Positions 32,498 through 41,394 of a DNA stretch of 64,000 bases are shown here, in pieces. Each line of letters opens with the position of its first letter. Positions within the stretch are counted from its first letter, which is position 1. A program made the position numbers and the translations under genes. The notes beneath the pieces were generated by a model that was not told where the DNA came from, did not search any database, and saw only the letters and a list, made by a program, of their open reading frames with translations. Origin of the DNA: JAICKM01 sp038228295 (GTDB lineage Bacteria; Chloroflexota; Chloroflexia; QHBQ01; JAICKM01); the NCBI GenBank assembly GCA_038228295.1, contig JBBRPH010000013.1, positions 27,491 through 91,490 on the forward strand. Reading direction: 5' to 3'.

Positions 32498-33367
32498 ATG
32501 ACGGATTTTGCAAAGGGGTCAGGAGCAGTAGGCATAGTATATGTGTCGCTGGCTGATGTGCGGGCCGCGCCGCACACGGAGGCCGAGCTGGTCAACCAGG
32601 TGCTGTTGGGTACGCCTCTAACGGTACTAGATTCCGCTACGCCGGGCTGGGCGCGCGTGCGGTTGCCGGATTACGAGGGCTGGCTGACGACAGCAGCGAT
32701 CAGCCTCGGCGCGTTGCCGGACCCAACGGCGCGGCAGATTTGCGTCGCCGCCCCCAGCACTACCCTGACCGTGCTAGATGCGGACGATGTGCCGACGGGT
32801 GAACCGCTGACCGTCTACGCCGGCACGCAGCTAACGCTGGCGCCTGACGCGGCCGTGAACGGCATGGAGGGCTGGGTGCTGGTCACGCTGCCTAATGGAG
32901 CCGACGCATTAGCGGACCCGGCAGCGCTAACTCTCGTTGAACCGGATTATTGTGGCTCGGCAGCGGCGGTAATCGCAACGGCGCAAGCATTCTTAGGTGT
33001 GCCCTACCTGTGGGGCGGCCTGACCGAGCGGGGCATTGATTGCTCCGGCCTGACGCAGATCGCCTATCGTGTCCACGGCTACACACTGCCGCGCGATGCC
33101 GATCAACAGTTGCAGTCCCTCACTACCAGCGTCGAAGGTAATACCTGGCAGCCCGGCGATCTCATCTTTTATGGGCACCAACCGGATCAGGTGATCCATG
33201 TGATGCTTGCCCTCGGTGACGGACGGGTGGTCCACGCCAAAGGCGGCGCGCAGGTGCAGGTGCAGAGCATGGACCCGGCCCAGCCCGACTACCACGCGCG
33301 CAGCGACGAGTACCTGGGCGCACGGCGAGTGATCACCGTGTCGGAAGGAGCCGCGCGTGAGCAGTAA
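32498..33367 (+). CDS. SH3-like/NlpC-P60 peptidase without signal peptide
   Basis: The 289-residue protein has two SH3-like domains (about 12-75 and 80-145) and an NlpC/P60 domain (about 150-285) with GIDCSGLTQIAYR (catalytic Cys) and VIHVMLALGDGRVVHAKGG (His). The layout is that of the YkfC/DPP6 group, intracellular gamma-D-glutamyl-L-diamino acid peptidases that recycle peptidoglycan peptides; lack of a signal peptide agrees. The start is ATG 32498 behind a GGG. A TACAAT overlaps this ATG, so if that were a -10 box the true start would be further in. It overlaps the next gene by 11 bp. Confidence 0.87.
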   Translation: MTDFAKGSGAVGIVYVSLADVRAAPHTEAELVNQVLLGTPLTVLDSATPGWARVRLPDYEGWLTTAAISLGALPDPTARQICVAAPSTTLTVLDADDVPTGEPLTVYAGTQLTLAPDAAVNGMEGWVLVTLPNGADALADPAALTLVEPDYCGSAAAVIATAQAFLGVPYLWGGLTERGIDCSGLTQIAYRVHGYTLPRDADQQLQSLTTSVEGNTWQPGDLIFYGHQPDQVIHVMLALGDGRVVHAKGGAQVQVQSMDPAQPDYHARSDEYLGARRVITVSEGAAREQ

Positions 33368-34001
33368 CGCCCAGCAGCCCGCCGACGCTACCGATGCCGC
33401 GCCCTACTATTGCGCCAATCACCCTACGGTGCCGACTTTTCTGCGTTGCGCCCGCTGCGACAAACCCATCTGCGCGCGTTGCCGCGTGTCCACCCCCGTC
33501 GGCTACCGCTGCTTTGAGTGCGCCGGGCTGACCGTGCTGCCCACCTACGCCGTCAGCAGCACCTACTACACCCGTGCTGCCCTGTTCGGCTTCGGGGTGG
33601 CGACGGCTATCGGCCTCCTATGGGCTATTCTGCCCGGCTTTGATTTCTGGGCCGCGCTGAGCCTGGGCCTCGCCGTAGGCGAGGCGGTGGGCGCGGCGAC
33701 CAACCAGAAGCGCGGTCCCGGCCTGCAAGCCGTGGGTGTGGCGGCAGTAATCTGGGGTATCCTGGTCAGCCGCCTGGCGCTGGCTGTACTGCTGCGCCAG
33801 CCGACGCTTGCCACCTTTATCTTGGGCATCCCCGGCAATGAGGGCGCGGCGCTGCTCGATGGAGCGGTGATCAGTCAACACCGAGATGTGCCCAGCCTGT
33901 TCTTGGCTCTGCTGGCCCAGCCGGTGCAGGGCACACCGGATGTGGTGGGGCTGCTGTTTCTCTTGCTGGCGGGGGGTCTCGCTTACATTCGGTTGCGCTA
34001 A
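33357..34001 (+). CDS. B-box-like zinc-binding membrane protein
   Basis: The 214-residue protein has an N-terminal cysteine/histidine cluster (YYCANHPTVPTFLRCARCDK then PICARCRVSTPVGYRCFECA) that matches the short B-box-type zinc motif seen on many bacterial rhomboid and small membrane proteins. Four or five membrane helices follow. The GTG start lies inside the end of the NlpC/P60 gene with GGAAGGAG at good spacing, so translation is likely coupled. No catalytic rhomboid motif is visible. The function is unknown. Confidence 0.82.
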   Translation: MSSNAQQPADATDAAPYYCANHPTVPTFLRCARCDKPICARCRVSTPVGYRCFECAGLTVLPTYAVSSTYYTRAALFGFGVATAIGLLWAILPGFDFWAALSLGLAVGEAVGAATNQKRGPGLQAVGVAAVIWGILVSRLALAVLLRQPTLATFILGIPGNEGAALLDGAVISQHRDVPSLFLALLAQPVQGTPDVVGLLFLLLAGGLAYIRLR

Positions 34002-34004
34002 CTG

Positions 34005-35003
34005 ATGGCCCATCTGCGCGACCTGCTGCCCCGCTTCCACGGCAAACGTATCGTTGTGCTGGGCGACCTGTTCCTTGACGAATACATCCTCGGCACGGCC
34101 AGCCGGGTGTCGCGCGAAGCCCCGGTGCTGGTGTTGGAGTTTGCCCGGCGTGTGGTTCTGCCCGGCGGCGGCACCGCCCCTGCCTGCAACATCCAGGCGC
34201 TGGGGGGGCAAGCCGTGCAGGTCGGCGTGATCGGAGCAGATACGACAGGCGACGAGCTACGGGCGGCGCTAGCCGAACGCGGCGTAAATACTGCCGGCTT
34301 GGTCATAGACCCCAGCCGGCCCACCATCCTCAAGTCGCGCATCATGGCCGAAGGACCGGCGCGTCTGCAACAGCAAATCGCCCGCGTGGATACGATTGAC
34401 CGCCGCCCGGTGGCAGGCGCGGTAGAGGCCGCAATCATCGCCACCCTCGAACGCGAACTGCCGCAAGCCGACGCGCTGCTGATCAGCGATTATCGCAGCG
34501 GCACGCTCACGCCCGCCGTGGTCAGCGCGGCCCGGCGCCTGGCCGGCGCGCTGGGCCTACTGACTACAGTAGACGCCCAAGGCGACTTCGCGAAGTTCGC
34601 CGGAGTGACGATCTTCCGCTGCAACGATCGGGAAGCCGAGGCCGCACTGGGCACCCCGTTACGGCTGGAAGCCGATTTCCCACCGGGCCTGCGCCGCCTG
34701 CGCGCCGAACTGGGAACACAGGGCGTGGTCGTTACACGCGGCGGCGACGGTGTATCTATTCTTGACGCAAGTGACACCTACCATCATATTCCCGTGACCA
34801 ACACCGCCGAGGTATTCGACGTAACCGGCGCGGGCGACACGGTGATCGCCGTCCTCACCTTGGCCCTCACCGCCGGCGCCGATTTGCTTGATGCCGCCCG
34901 CCTCGCCAACTATGGTGCAGGCATCGTCGTGCAAAAAGTGGGCAACGCCACCCTGCGCCCCACCGAACTGGCCGCCCGTCTGGCTAGCGTAGACGAGTGT
35001 TGA
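34005..35003 (+). CDS. PfkB-family sugar kinase, HldE/RfaE kinase-like
   Basis: The 332-residue protein has VVLGDLFLDEYILGTASRVSREAPV near the start and VTNTAEVFDVTGAGDTVIAVL near the end, the two PfkB signatures with catalytic Asp in GAGD. The opening phrase and the RVDTIDRRPV region resemble the kinase half of HldE, which phosphorylates heptose 7-phosphate at C1. Fused adenylyltransferase is absent; a sugar nucleotidyltransferase follows 250 bp downstream and could act next. It starts 3 bp after the B-box gene. True substrate is inferred only. Confidence 0.87.
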   Translation: MAHLRDLLPRFHGKRIVVLGDLFLDEYILGTASRVSREAPVLVLEFARRVVLPGGGTAPACNIQALGGQAVQVGVIGADTTGDELRAALAERGVNTAGLVIDPSRPTILKSRIMAEGPARLQQQIARVDTIDRRPVAGAVEAAIIATLERELPQADALLISDYRSGTLTPAVVSAARRLAGALGLLTTVDAQGDFAKFAGVTIFRCNDREAEAALGTPLRLEADFPPGLRRLRAELGTQGVVVTRGGDGVSILDASDTYHHIPVTNTAEVFDVTGAGDTVIAVLTLALTAGADLLDAARLANYGAGIVVQKVGNATLRPTELAARLASVDEC

Positions 35004-35022
35004 GTTCTGAGTTCTGAGTTAA
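35002..35022 (+). repeat. Short heptamer array (GAGTTCT)
   Basis: Three units, GAGTTCT twice and GAGTTAA, starting in the stop codon of the PfkB gene. Confidence 0.7.
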
Positions 35023-35152
35023 AGAACCGAATGTTGTCGGGCAGGCACTGCCGCACAACAATGCGCCGGGTTGCGGGATTGTAAGTGGGGCAGAGGACGC
35101 GCTAAGCCCAACGGGACACTGCGAGGGCAATATTGCGATAAGGGCAAGCATA

Positions 35153-35176
35153 GCGGGGCGGAGTCCCCTCCCACCG
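35153..35176. repeat. Half-unit of the GC-rich palindromic repeat family
   Basis: GCGGGGCGGAGTCCCCTCCCACC closely matches one arm of the inverted repeat at 47142-47262. It lies in the spacer between the PfkB and nucleotidyltransferase genes. Confidence 0.5.
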
Positions 35177-35252
35177 GGGCCAAGCTGTGCTAGATGCCGA
35201 CTTGGTGAATAAAGGGAGTAGCTATTACGCATTACGCAAGGAGGCGCAAACC

Positions 35253-36281
35253 ATGCAAATCATCATCCCCGCCGGGGGGTTGGGCACGCGGATGCGACCC
35301 CATACCTATAGCAAGCCCAAACCGCTCGTCTCGGTCGGCGGGTTGCCGTCTATCGCCCATATTCTGGATGCCCTCAGCGTGCTGCCGATCAGCAAGATCG
35401 TGTTGATCACCGGGCGTAACGGCGAGATGCTATTGGATTATGTCAAGAACCGCTACCCCATCCCCACTATGGCAATTGAACAGAAAGTCATGCGCGGGCA
35501 ATCCGATGCCGTACTGCTGGTCGAAGGTGAGATTAATCGCGACGAGGACCTGTTCGTGGTCTTTTCCGATACGCTGTTCGAGGCCGACCTGAGCAGCATC
35601 CAACGGCTGGGCGCGGACACCGACGGGGCGGCGTTTGTCATGGCGGTGCCTGACCCCAGCCGCTTCGGTATCGCAGTCAGCGATGGAGACGGCTTCATTA
35701 CACAGATGGTCGAAAAGCCGCAGCAGCCGATTTCGCATGATGCGGTGGTCGGCCTCTACTACTTTAAGCACGCGGGCCCGCTCTACGACGCAATCCATGA
35801 GCAGATCGAACGCGGCATTATGCTTAAAAACGAGTATTTCCTGGCCGATGCCATCGGGCTAATGGTGGCGGCCGGCGCGCGCATGAAGGTGCTGCCGATC
35901 ACCGCCTGGGAAGACACCGGCACGCGCGACGCGATTTTGCACGCCAACCGCTACTTGCTACGCAAAGCCGGCGGTCCACCCGAACCCTATATGCAGGGCA
36001 GCAGCATCATTGTACCGCCGGTCGCGCTCGGCCCTGGCGTGACGCTCGAACATAGCGTTATCGGACCGTTCGTTAGCGTCGGCCCCGGCACCACGATCAC
36101 TGACTCGGTGGTGCGCGACAGCATTATCGGCGAAAAGGCCCGACTGCGCGCCGCCGTCCTCACCGGCAGCCTAGTCGGCGACCGCGCCACCGTCGAGGGC
36201 GCCTACCAGCGTGTCAACATCGGCGACGACAGCACGCTCGGTGCCGACCTGAGCGGCGCGATTGACGAGACGTTCAAGTAG
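35253..36281 (+). CDS. Sugar-phosphate nucleotidyltransferase with left-handed beta-helix tail
   Basis: The 342-residue protein opens with IIIPAGGLGTRMRPHT and SKPKPLVSVGG (nucleotide and sugar-phosphate binding), then FVVFSDTLFEADL and MVEKPQQ. A hexapeptide-repeat domain (LGPGVTLEHSVIGPFVSVGPG) follows from about 255. It resembles glucose-1-phosphate thymidylyltransferases and mannose-1-phosphate guanylyltransferases that make activated sugars for surface polymers. ATG 35253 is chosen for its AAGGAGG. The PfkB-type kinase upstream suggests a shared sugar-activation path. The base and sugar specificity are not readable. Confidence 0.88.
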   Translation: MQIIIPAGGLGTRMRPHTYSKPKPLVSVGGLPSIAHILDALSVLPISKIVLITGRNGEMLLDYVKNRYPIPTMAIEQKVMRGQSDAVLLVEGEINRDEDLFVVFSDTLFEADLSSIQRLGADTDGAAFVMAVPDPSRFGIAVSDGDGFITQMVEKPQQPISHDAVVGLYYFKHAGPLYDAIHEQIERGIMLKNEYFLADAIGLMVAAGARMKVLPITAWEDTGTRDAILHANRYLLRKAGGPPEPYMQGSSIIVPPVALGPGVTLEHSVIGPFVSVGPGTTITDSVVRDSIIGEKARLRAAVLTGSLVGDRATVEGAYQRVNIGDDSTLGADLSGAIDETFK

Positions 36282-36329
36282 CGAGTGGAAAGTCGAAAGC
36301 GGGAATCGAAAGCTGAACCCCTTTTCAGA

Positions 36330-36365
36330 CTTTTCACTTTCCACTTTCCACTTTTCCACTTTTTA
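36330..36365 (+). repeat. Heptamer array (CTTTCCA type) before prmA
   Basis: About five units around CTTTTCA and CTTTCCA lie 22 bp upstream of prmA; a related purine-rich run (GAAAGTC, GAAAGCG) lies at 36288-36315. Confidence 0.75.
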
Positions 36366-36387
36366 CTGACGGCACGGGAGCAGCAGG

Positions 36388-37302
36388 ATGGATTGGATCG
36401 AACTGGCGGTGGATGTGGACCGCGAGGCGGTGGAGGCGGTCAGCGAACTGTTCGCCGAGTACGGCTACAATGGCGGCGTGGTGGTCGAAGAAGCCATTGT
36501 GCCGCAGCCCGACGAGGACTATGTGGTGGACCCGGCCGCCCCGGTGCAGGTACGGACGTATCTCGTGGCCGATGCGAAGGCTGAAGATACCCGGCAACGC
36601 ATCGCCGAGGCCCTGTGGCACCTGGGCCGGATGCGCCAGATCGGGGAGCTACGGGCCACGCAACTCAAAGAGGAAGACTGGGCCAACGCCTGGAAGGCCC
36701 ACTACCAGACCACGCGCATCGGACGCAGCATGGTGATCAAGCCGTCGTGGCTCGACTACAGCGCCGCGCCCGGCGACCATGTGATCGAACTCGACCCCGG
36801 CATGGCCTTCGGCACCGGCCTGCATCCCACCACGCGGCTGTGCCTAGAGGCGCTGGAAGACTACGCGGTAGGCAGCATCAGGCGGGTGCTTGATCTGGGT
36901 ACCGGGTCGGGCATCCTGGCAATCGGCACAGCACGGCTGCTGCCCGGCGTACACATTTGGGCGCTGGACACCGACTCGGTGGCGGTCGAAGTATCGGCGG
37001 CAAATGTGGCCGCTAACGCACTGACCACTACGATCAGCGTGGAACAGGGGTCGCTGCGGCCGGGGGTGGAGCCGGACATCCACTTCGACCTGATCATCGC
37101 CAACATCCTGGCGCGCGTGATTATCGAACTGGCCGGCGCTATCGCCGGCGCATTAGAACCGGGCGGCGTGGCGATCACATCGGGCATCATTGACGAGCGG
37201 GGGCCGGATGTCTATGCCGCGCTCGAACGAGCCGGCCTCAACGTGATCGAGACGCGCCAAGAAGGCGACTGGCTGGCGATCATCGTGCGGCGACCGGAGT
37301 AA
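36388..37302 (+). CDS. prmA: Ribosomal protein L11 methyltransferase
   Basis: The 304-residue protein has the PrmA N-terminal L11-binding domain (WIELAVDVDREAVEAVSELF, later EEDWANAWKAHY) and a Rossmann methyltransferase with GMAFGTGLHPTTRLCLEAL, VLDLGTGSGILAI and DLIIANILARVI. It trimethylates lysines of ribosomal protein L11 using S-adenosylmethionine. GGGAG-containing leader sequence precedes the ATG. rsmE starts 7 bp after the stop, a common prmA-rsmE pair. Confidence 0.96.
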   Translation: MDWIELAVDVDREAVEAVSELFAEYGYNGGVVVEEAIVPQPDEDYVVDPAAPVQVRTYLVADAKAEDTRQRIAEALWHLGRMRQIGELRATQLKEEDWANAWKAHYQTTRIGRSMVIKPSWLDYSAAPGDHVIELDPGMAFGTGLHPTTRLCLEALEDYAVGSIRRVLDLGTGSGILAIGTARLLPGVHIWALDTDSVAVEVSAANVAANALTTTISVEQGSLRPGVEPDIHFDLIIANILARVIIELAGAIAGALEPGGVAITSGIIDERGPDVYAALERAGLNVIETRQEGDWLAIIVRRPE

Positions 37303-37309
37303 CGTAGCC

Positions 37310-38032
37310 ATGCACCACTTTTTTGTAGATCCCAGCCTGCCGTTGGAAGCGGAGACGGCGCTAACCCTGCCTGTGGCCCTGGCGCACCAAGTCGGCCATG
37401 TGTTGCGCCTGCGGCCCGGCGCACACATCGTCCTGCTGGACAACAGCGGCTGGGAAAGCGAAGTCGAACTGACCGCGTTTGACCGCACCGCGATACAGGG
37501 CCGCGTGGTGGTCCGTCGCCCGGCACGCGATAATGCGGGGCCGGCGGTGACGCTGTATGCGTGTTTGCTCAAAGGCGAAAAGTTCGAATGGCTGCTGCAA
37601 AAAGCGACGGAGTTGGGCGTGGCGGCGGTCGTGCCGGTGATCAGTGAACGGACGGTGGCCGGCGGTACCAAGCCTGACCGCTGGGAGCGCATCGTGCGCG
37701 AGGCCGCCGAGCAAAGCCGACGGGGCCGCTTGCCGGCGCTGCACGTCCCGCAGTCTTGGGCGACGGCGGTGGCGGGGGCCGCAGGGAACGATCTGGCGCT
37801 GGTGCCGTGGGAAGAGGCCGACCCAACGACATCACCGGCCCCCACCCTCGCGCGGGCGCGGCAAGCGGCGCGGGTGGCGCTGCTGATCGGCCCCGAAGGC
37901 GGCTTGACCGCCACCGAAGTGGAGGGTGCCGCCGCCGCCGGCGTGCTGCCGATCAGCCTGGGGCCGCGTATCCTACGCGCCGAAACCGCCGCGCTCGCCG
38001 CGTTGGCGCTGCTGCTGATCCCTGCCGGCTAA
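37310..38032 (+). CDS. rsmE: 16S rRNA m3U1498 methyltransferase
   Basis: The 240-residue protein has the RsmE layout: an N-terminal PUA-like barrel (HFFVDPSLPL ... HQVGHVLRLRPG) and a SPOUT knot domain with LKGEKFEWLLQKATELGV, RWERIVREAAEQSRRGRLP, LLIGPEGGLTATEVE and LGPRILRAETAALAAL. It methylates U1498 of 16S rRNA at N3. The gene overlaps the convergent acetyltransferase-like gene by 4 bp. It is in an operon with prmA. Confidence 0.96.
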   Translation: MHHFFVDPSLPLEAETALTLPVALAHQVGHVLRLRPGAHIVLLDNSGWESEVELTAFDRTAIQGRVVVRRPARDNAGPAVTLYACLLKGEKFEWLLQKATELGVAAVVPVISERTVAGGTKPDRWERIVREAAEQSRRGRLPALHVPQSWATAVAGAAGNDLALVPWEEADPTTSPAPTLARARQAARVALLIGPEGGLTATEVEGAAAAGVLPISLGPRILRAETAALAALALLLIPAG

Positions 38033-38562
38033 TGCACCCGCCGGGTCGGCGGAGCAGGCGGCAAGGCCAGCCGCACGGCCAGCGCCTGGGGCGCAAACGT
38101 GCGCAGTTCGCGCACCAGGGCCGAGGTGGGACAGTAATCGCACAAGGTATCCCAACTCACAGCCTCTAGTCGCTGCACGGGGATCTGTGCGGCGGTTTCC
38201 AACAACATAATCGCGTCAGGGCTGCCCAACCGCTGGGCTAAAGCCAAGGCCGCATCCAACAGTAGCGTATCGGCGCCCCCGCCGGCGACAGGTAGCACCG
38301 CTAACGAGCGCACTAGGGCCGGCACACCGGGTTCCACTACCACACAACCCAGCAAGTCGCCGCCGGTCGGGCCGCACCACTCCAAAACCAGCGTGGTGCG
38401 GCGGTAGCTTGCCAACCCCGTGCCGCTCAACCCGGCGACAGTCAGCAACGCCAACACCGCCCCTTCTTCGTGCCGATGAAGCGCACGCACGCGCAGCTTG
38501 CCCTCTACTGTGCCGGAGTGGAGTACGGGAGCCAACCAGCCCCGATCCCCTGTATACAACAT
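38029..38562 (-). CDS. GNAT-type acetyltransferase-like protein
   Basis: The 177-residue protein has a degraded GNAT pattern: RALHRHEEGAVLALLTVAGLSGTGL, then GDLLGCVVVEPGVPALVRSLAVLP and a following helix region. This is similar to ArsN2-type acetyltransferases (LRSLAVxPxxRGxG). The acetyl-CoA loop reads VAGGGADTLLLDAALALA rather than a full RGxGxG, so activity is uncertain. ATG 38562 is preferred to the upstream 38667 because the domain starts there. It is convergent with rsmE and overlaps its end by 4 bp. Confidence 0.6.
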   Translation of the reverse strand: MLYTGDRGWLAPVLHSGTVEGKLRVRALHRHEEGAVLALLTVAGLSGTGLASYRRTTLVLEWCGPTGGDLLGCVVVEPGVPALVRSLAVLPVAGGGADTLLLDAALALAQRLGSPDAIMLLETAAQIPVQRLEAVSWDTLCDYCPTSALVRELRTFAPQALAVRLALPPAPPTRRVH

Positions 38563-38835
38563 CCCCGTAGACCTTTCACTTGCGGCATGGATAACAACGG
38601 AGGATAGTAGCGAGAGCGGAGTGCCACACGGTAGGCTGTTAAAGTATTTACAATGCAAGAACGCCACAAGAACGCCAACGGATGGGTGGCTAACTCTGCG
38701 GCCGCCCGCGTGCTATAATGTAGTGTAGCACTATGCCATTCATAACGCCGGTCGGCGGCCAAAGGTAGCGGGTGACTCACCCAAGTATTAACAAGTATTA
38801 ACGCAGCAACACAGGCATAGGACAGGGGGTAGGGG
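38563..38835. other. Divergent spacer with a -10 element
   Basis: TATAAT at 38714-38719 lies within a TG-rich dyad (near 38711-38736) and probably serves the NYN gene; no -35 box is evident. Nothing else is seen. Confidence 0.4.
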
Positions 38836-39336
38836 ATGGCGCAGTCGGCGTGGTTGGTAGATGTGGGCTATGTAGTCAAGGCCAGCGAAGGGCGCTTCAA
38901 ACTGGATTATGTGCAGGCCGAACGGCTGCTGGCCGAGCGAGGCGGGCGCGTGCGGAGCTTTCTGTTCAACGGCGTAGACCCGGCCTACGGCATCCCACCC
39001 GGCTTGGCCCGCTTCTACGACGCGATGACCGGCCACGGAATGCAGGTGCGCTTACACCCCATGCAATCGCTCGGTCCCAACGGGACCAATCGCCAACGCC
39101 GCGTGGATGTGGATTTCAGCGCCCACCTGGTCTGGCAAGCCTGCCTAGCGGATATCAGTACCCTGTTCCTGACTACCGGCGACCAAGACTTTGTGCCCGC
39201 CGTCGAACTGGTACGGAACCAGTTCCACAAGCGGGTCGTGCTGTTCACCTATGATGCGATGGTCCACCACGACCTGATCGCCGGTGCGGATAGCTGGTGG
39301 AAGTTTGAGGATGAGGCGGCGCGAGTGGCGCGCTAA
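38836..39336 (+). CDS. NYN-domain (PIN-like) putative ribonuclease
   Basis: The 166-residue protein matches the NYN/LabA (DUF88) fold: a first-strand aspartate in AWLVDVGYVV, RRVDVDFSAHLVW with the second acidic pair, and LFLTTGDQDFVPAVELVR with the third. These aspartates form the metal site of PIN-like nucleases. The usual first-strand DxxN reads DVGY, so Asn is missing. GGTAGGGG precedes the ATG. The next gene (PhzF) starts 21 bp after the stop. The RNA target is unknown. Confidence 0.87.
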   Translation: MAQSAWLVDVGYVVKASEGRFKLDYVQAERLLAERGGRVRSFLFNGVDPAYGIPPGLARFYDAMTGHGMQVRLHPMQSLGPNGTNRQRRVDVDFSAHLVWQACLADISTLFLTTGDQDFVPAVELVRNQFHKRVVLFTYDAMVHHDLIAGADSWWKFEDEAARVAR

Positions 39337-39357
39337 AGAGGAAATGGAGCGATCTCT

Positions 39358-40248
39358 ATGGACGAGCGACGTTTTTTTATCGTTGATGTATTTGCCGAGC
39401 AGCGCTTTAGCGGTAACCAGTTAGCGGTGTTCCTCAACGGGCACCTGTATTCCGATGCCGAGATGCAGCACCTAGCACACGAAATGAACTTCTCCGAGAG
39501 TACATTTGTGTTGCCGCACGAGAGCCGTGACGGCGCGCATCGGGTGCGGATTTTCACTCCCACGGGTGAACTGCCGTTCGCCGGCCATCCCACCCTGGGC
39601 ACAGCCTACATCATCGCCACGGAACTAGCCGACACGCCGCCGGCGACCGTGACGCTGGACCTCAAAGCGGGCCGCATCCCGGTGGCGCTGGAACACGATG
39701 CGGCGGGCGCGATCAGCCGCCTGACCATGCGCCAACTGCCGCCGACCTTCAGCCCACCGCTCGATCCGGCGCGGGTCGCCGCCGTGTTGGACTTGCCGGT
39801 CACGGCGCTGGACTCGCGTTACCCGGTGCAAGAGGTCTCCACCGGGATGCAGTTCCTGATTGTGCCGCTGCGAACACTGGCCGATGTGCGCGCCATCCGC
39901 AGCGCCGGCTTGGCGGCTGCCATGCTGGAGCAAGGACTGGCCGATCACGCCGTCCTCGTCTTCTGCCCCGAAACCTACGATCCAGCACACCAGTTGAACA
40001 CGCGCGTCTTTGTCCCGCACATGGGCATCCCCGAAGACCCGGCCACCGGCAGTGCAAACGGCTGCCTGACCGGCTACTTGGTGCAGCACAGCTATTTTGG
40101 CGCGCACCCGTTCACGATCCAGGTTGAACAGGGCTACGAAGTCCAGCGGCCCTCGCTGCTCTACCTGAGCGGCGCACATGAAGGCGACACGATTACGATC
40201 CAGGTCGGCGGCAAAGTGCAACTGATCGCCGAGGGCCGCTTGCGTTAA
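39358..40248 (+). CDS. PhzF-family isomerase/epimerase
   Basis: The 296-residue protein has the PhzF fold signature: FFIVDVFAEQRFSGNQLAVFL, NFSESTFVLP with the catalytic glutamate, RIFTPTGELPFAGHPTLGTA, and the second-half EDPATGSANGCLTGYL. PhzF proteins are diaminopimelate-epimerase-like isomerases. The founding member acts in phenazine synthesis, but most relatives have unknown substrates, so no phenazine pathway is implied. It is followed by a hairpin terminator. Confidence 0.93.
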   Translation: MDERRFFIVDVFAEQRFSGNQLAVFLNGHLYSDAEMQHLAHEMNFSESTFVLPHESRDGAHRVRIFTPTGELPFAGHPTLGTAYIIATELADTPPATVTLDLKAGRIPVALEHDAAGAISRLTMRQLPPTFSPPLDPARVAAVLDLPVTALDSRYPVQEVSTGMQFLIVPLRTLADVRAIRSAGLAAAMLEQGLADHAVLVFCPETYDPAHQLNTRVFVPHMGIPEDPATGSANGCLTGYLVQHSYFGAHPFTIQVEQGYEVQRPSLLYLSGAHEGDTITIQVGGKVQLIAEGRLR

Positions 40249-40277
40249 GATGCGCTACGTCGTGTGGGTTTACATAG

Positions 40278-40304
40278 GACCGTCCGCGTAACAAGCGGAC
40301 GGTC
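40278..40304 (+). terminator. Terminator after the PhzF gene
   Basis: A perfect 10-bp stem (GACCGTCCGC) with a 7-nt loop, followed by TTATC. Confidence 0.7.
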
Positions 40305-40378
40305 TTATCGCTTTCAGTAGCAACAACACTGCTGCTGCTGCTAGCTTGCCGGCATCACTGCCTGCGGAGAAACAGAGC

Positions 40379-40732
40379 ATGAATCGCATATGGGGCGCAT
40401 TTACGCGACGGGTGAGCGCATGGACGGGCAGCCGGTGGGGCTTCGGCCTGAGGTTGGCGGCCATTATCGTATGGATGGCGGTAGGGCCGCTGCTCCAGTT
40501 CAGCAATACCTGGATGTTGAGTATGATGGCCGGCGCAGGCATCCTCAGCTTCCTGGTGGTGTTTCTGATCCAGAGCAGCCACAACCGTGACATCATGGCT
40601 CTCCACTTGAAACTCAACGAGATCATTCATGTCGTTGGGCCGGCCCATAAGGGGTTAATCGGAGCCGAAGATCGCACTTACGAAGAACTGTGTACGTTGG
40701 TGGCGGTATATCGCCGGTTGGCACGTGAATAA
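40379..40732 (+). CDS. Low-affinity iron permease-like small membrane protein
   Basis: The 117-residue protein has two membrane helices separated by a short turn (RLAAIIVWMAVGPLLQFSNTW; LSFLVVFLIQSSHNRD) and an amphipathic tail LHLKLNEIIHVVGPAHKGLIGAED. This matches PF04120 (low-affinity iron permease family). In bacteria these short proteins are poorly studied and iron transport is unproven. ATG 40379 is preceded by GGAG. A longer paralogue follows 146 bp downstream. Confidence 0.85.
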   Translation: MNRIWGAFTRRVSAWTGSRWGFGLRLAAIIVWMAVGPLLQFSNTWMLSMMAGAGILSFLVVFLIQSSHNRDIMALHLKLNEIIHVVGPAHKGLIGAEDRTYEELCTLVAVYRRLARE

Positions 40733-40878
40733 GGGCGCGCGGGCGAAAAGGCGGCCTTATTGGCGGCCGTCTTAGAAGATAGCGGGGGAGGCGACCCATC
40801 CTCCGCTGAGAGTCGCTCCAGTGACGGCGGCCCCAGCTATTAGCCCTGGCAGCAAGGCCAGGATACCGGGGGTAGCTA

Positions 40879-41394
40879 ATGAATAAATGGTTCTCTAAAT
40901 TCGCGAGCAAGGCATCGGAAATAACCGGTAGTTCGTGGGCCTTTCTAGCGGCGGTGGCGATCATTGTTGTTTGGGCGATCACCGGCCCGCTGTTCAACTT
41001 CTCCGACACCTGGCAGTTGATCATCAACACGTTCACCACGCTAGTCACGTTCCTGATGGTCTTCCTGATCCAAAACACACAAAACCGCGACGCGAAAGCT
41101 CTGCACCTGAAGTTGGACGAGGTCATCCATGTGCTAGGCGCGGCGCATAATGAGTTGATTGATGTGGAAGATCGCTCGGATGAGGAGTTGCGCGAACTGA
41201 TCAAAGTCTACCGCACGCTGGCCCGTCGCAAGCACCAACCGGGCGACAAAGAGCAGTTGCTGGAAGAGGTGCTGGCCCGCCAGGACACCGGACTCGGCAC
41301 GGAACTCAAAGCCGAGGAAAAAGCACACGACCAAGCCGTAGACCAAGCGGTGGAGGTCGGGGCGGCGCTACGCGAAGCCAAGAGCCGTGCCTGA
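40879..41394 (+). CDS. Low-affinity iron permease-like protein with charged tail
   Basis: The 171-residue protein has the same core as its neighbour at 40379: ITGSSWAFLAAVAIIVVWAI, FLMVFLIQNTQNRDAKALHLKLDEVIHV and EDRSDEELRELIKVYRTLA. A further 40-residue charged, probably coiled-coil tail is rich in Lys, Glu and Ala. The pair is a tandem duplication. The gene overlaps the following P-loop kinase by 8 bp, so the two are translationally coupled. No metal-binding residues stand out. Confidence 0.85.
   Translation: MNKWFSKFASKASEITGSSWAFLAAVAIIVVWAITGPLFNFSDTWQLIINTFTTLVTFLMVFLIQNTQNRDAKALHLKLDEVIHVLGAAHNELIDVEDRSDEELRELIKVYRTLARRKHQPGDKEQLLEEVLARQDTGLGTELKAEEKAHDQAVDQAVEVGAALREAKSRA

Noticed and set aside
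32494..32499. TACAAT as -10 box for the gene at 32498
   Set aside because: It overlaps the start codon and the upstream TTGACA is 20 bp away, too far; it arises from the heptamer array.
39358..40248. Phenazine biosynthesis because of PhzF
   Set aside because: No other phz-type gene is present and most PhzF proteins are unrelated to phenazines.
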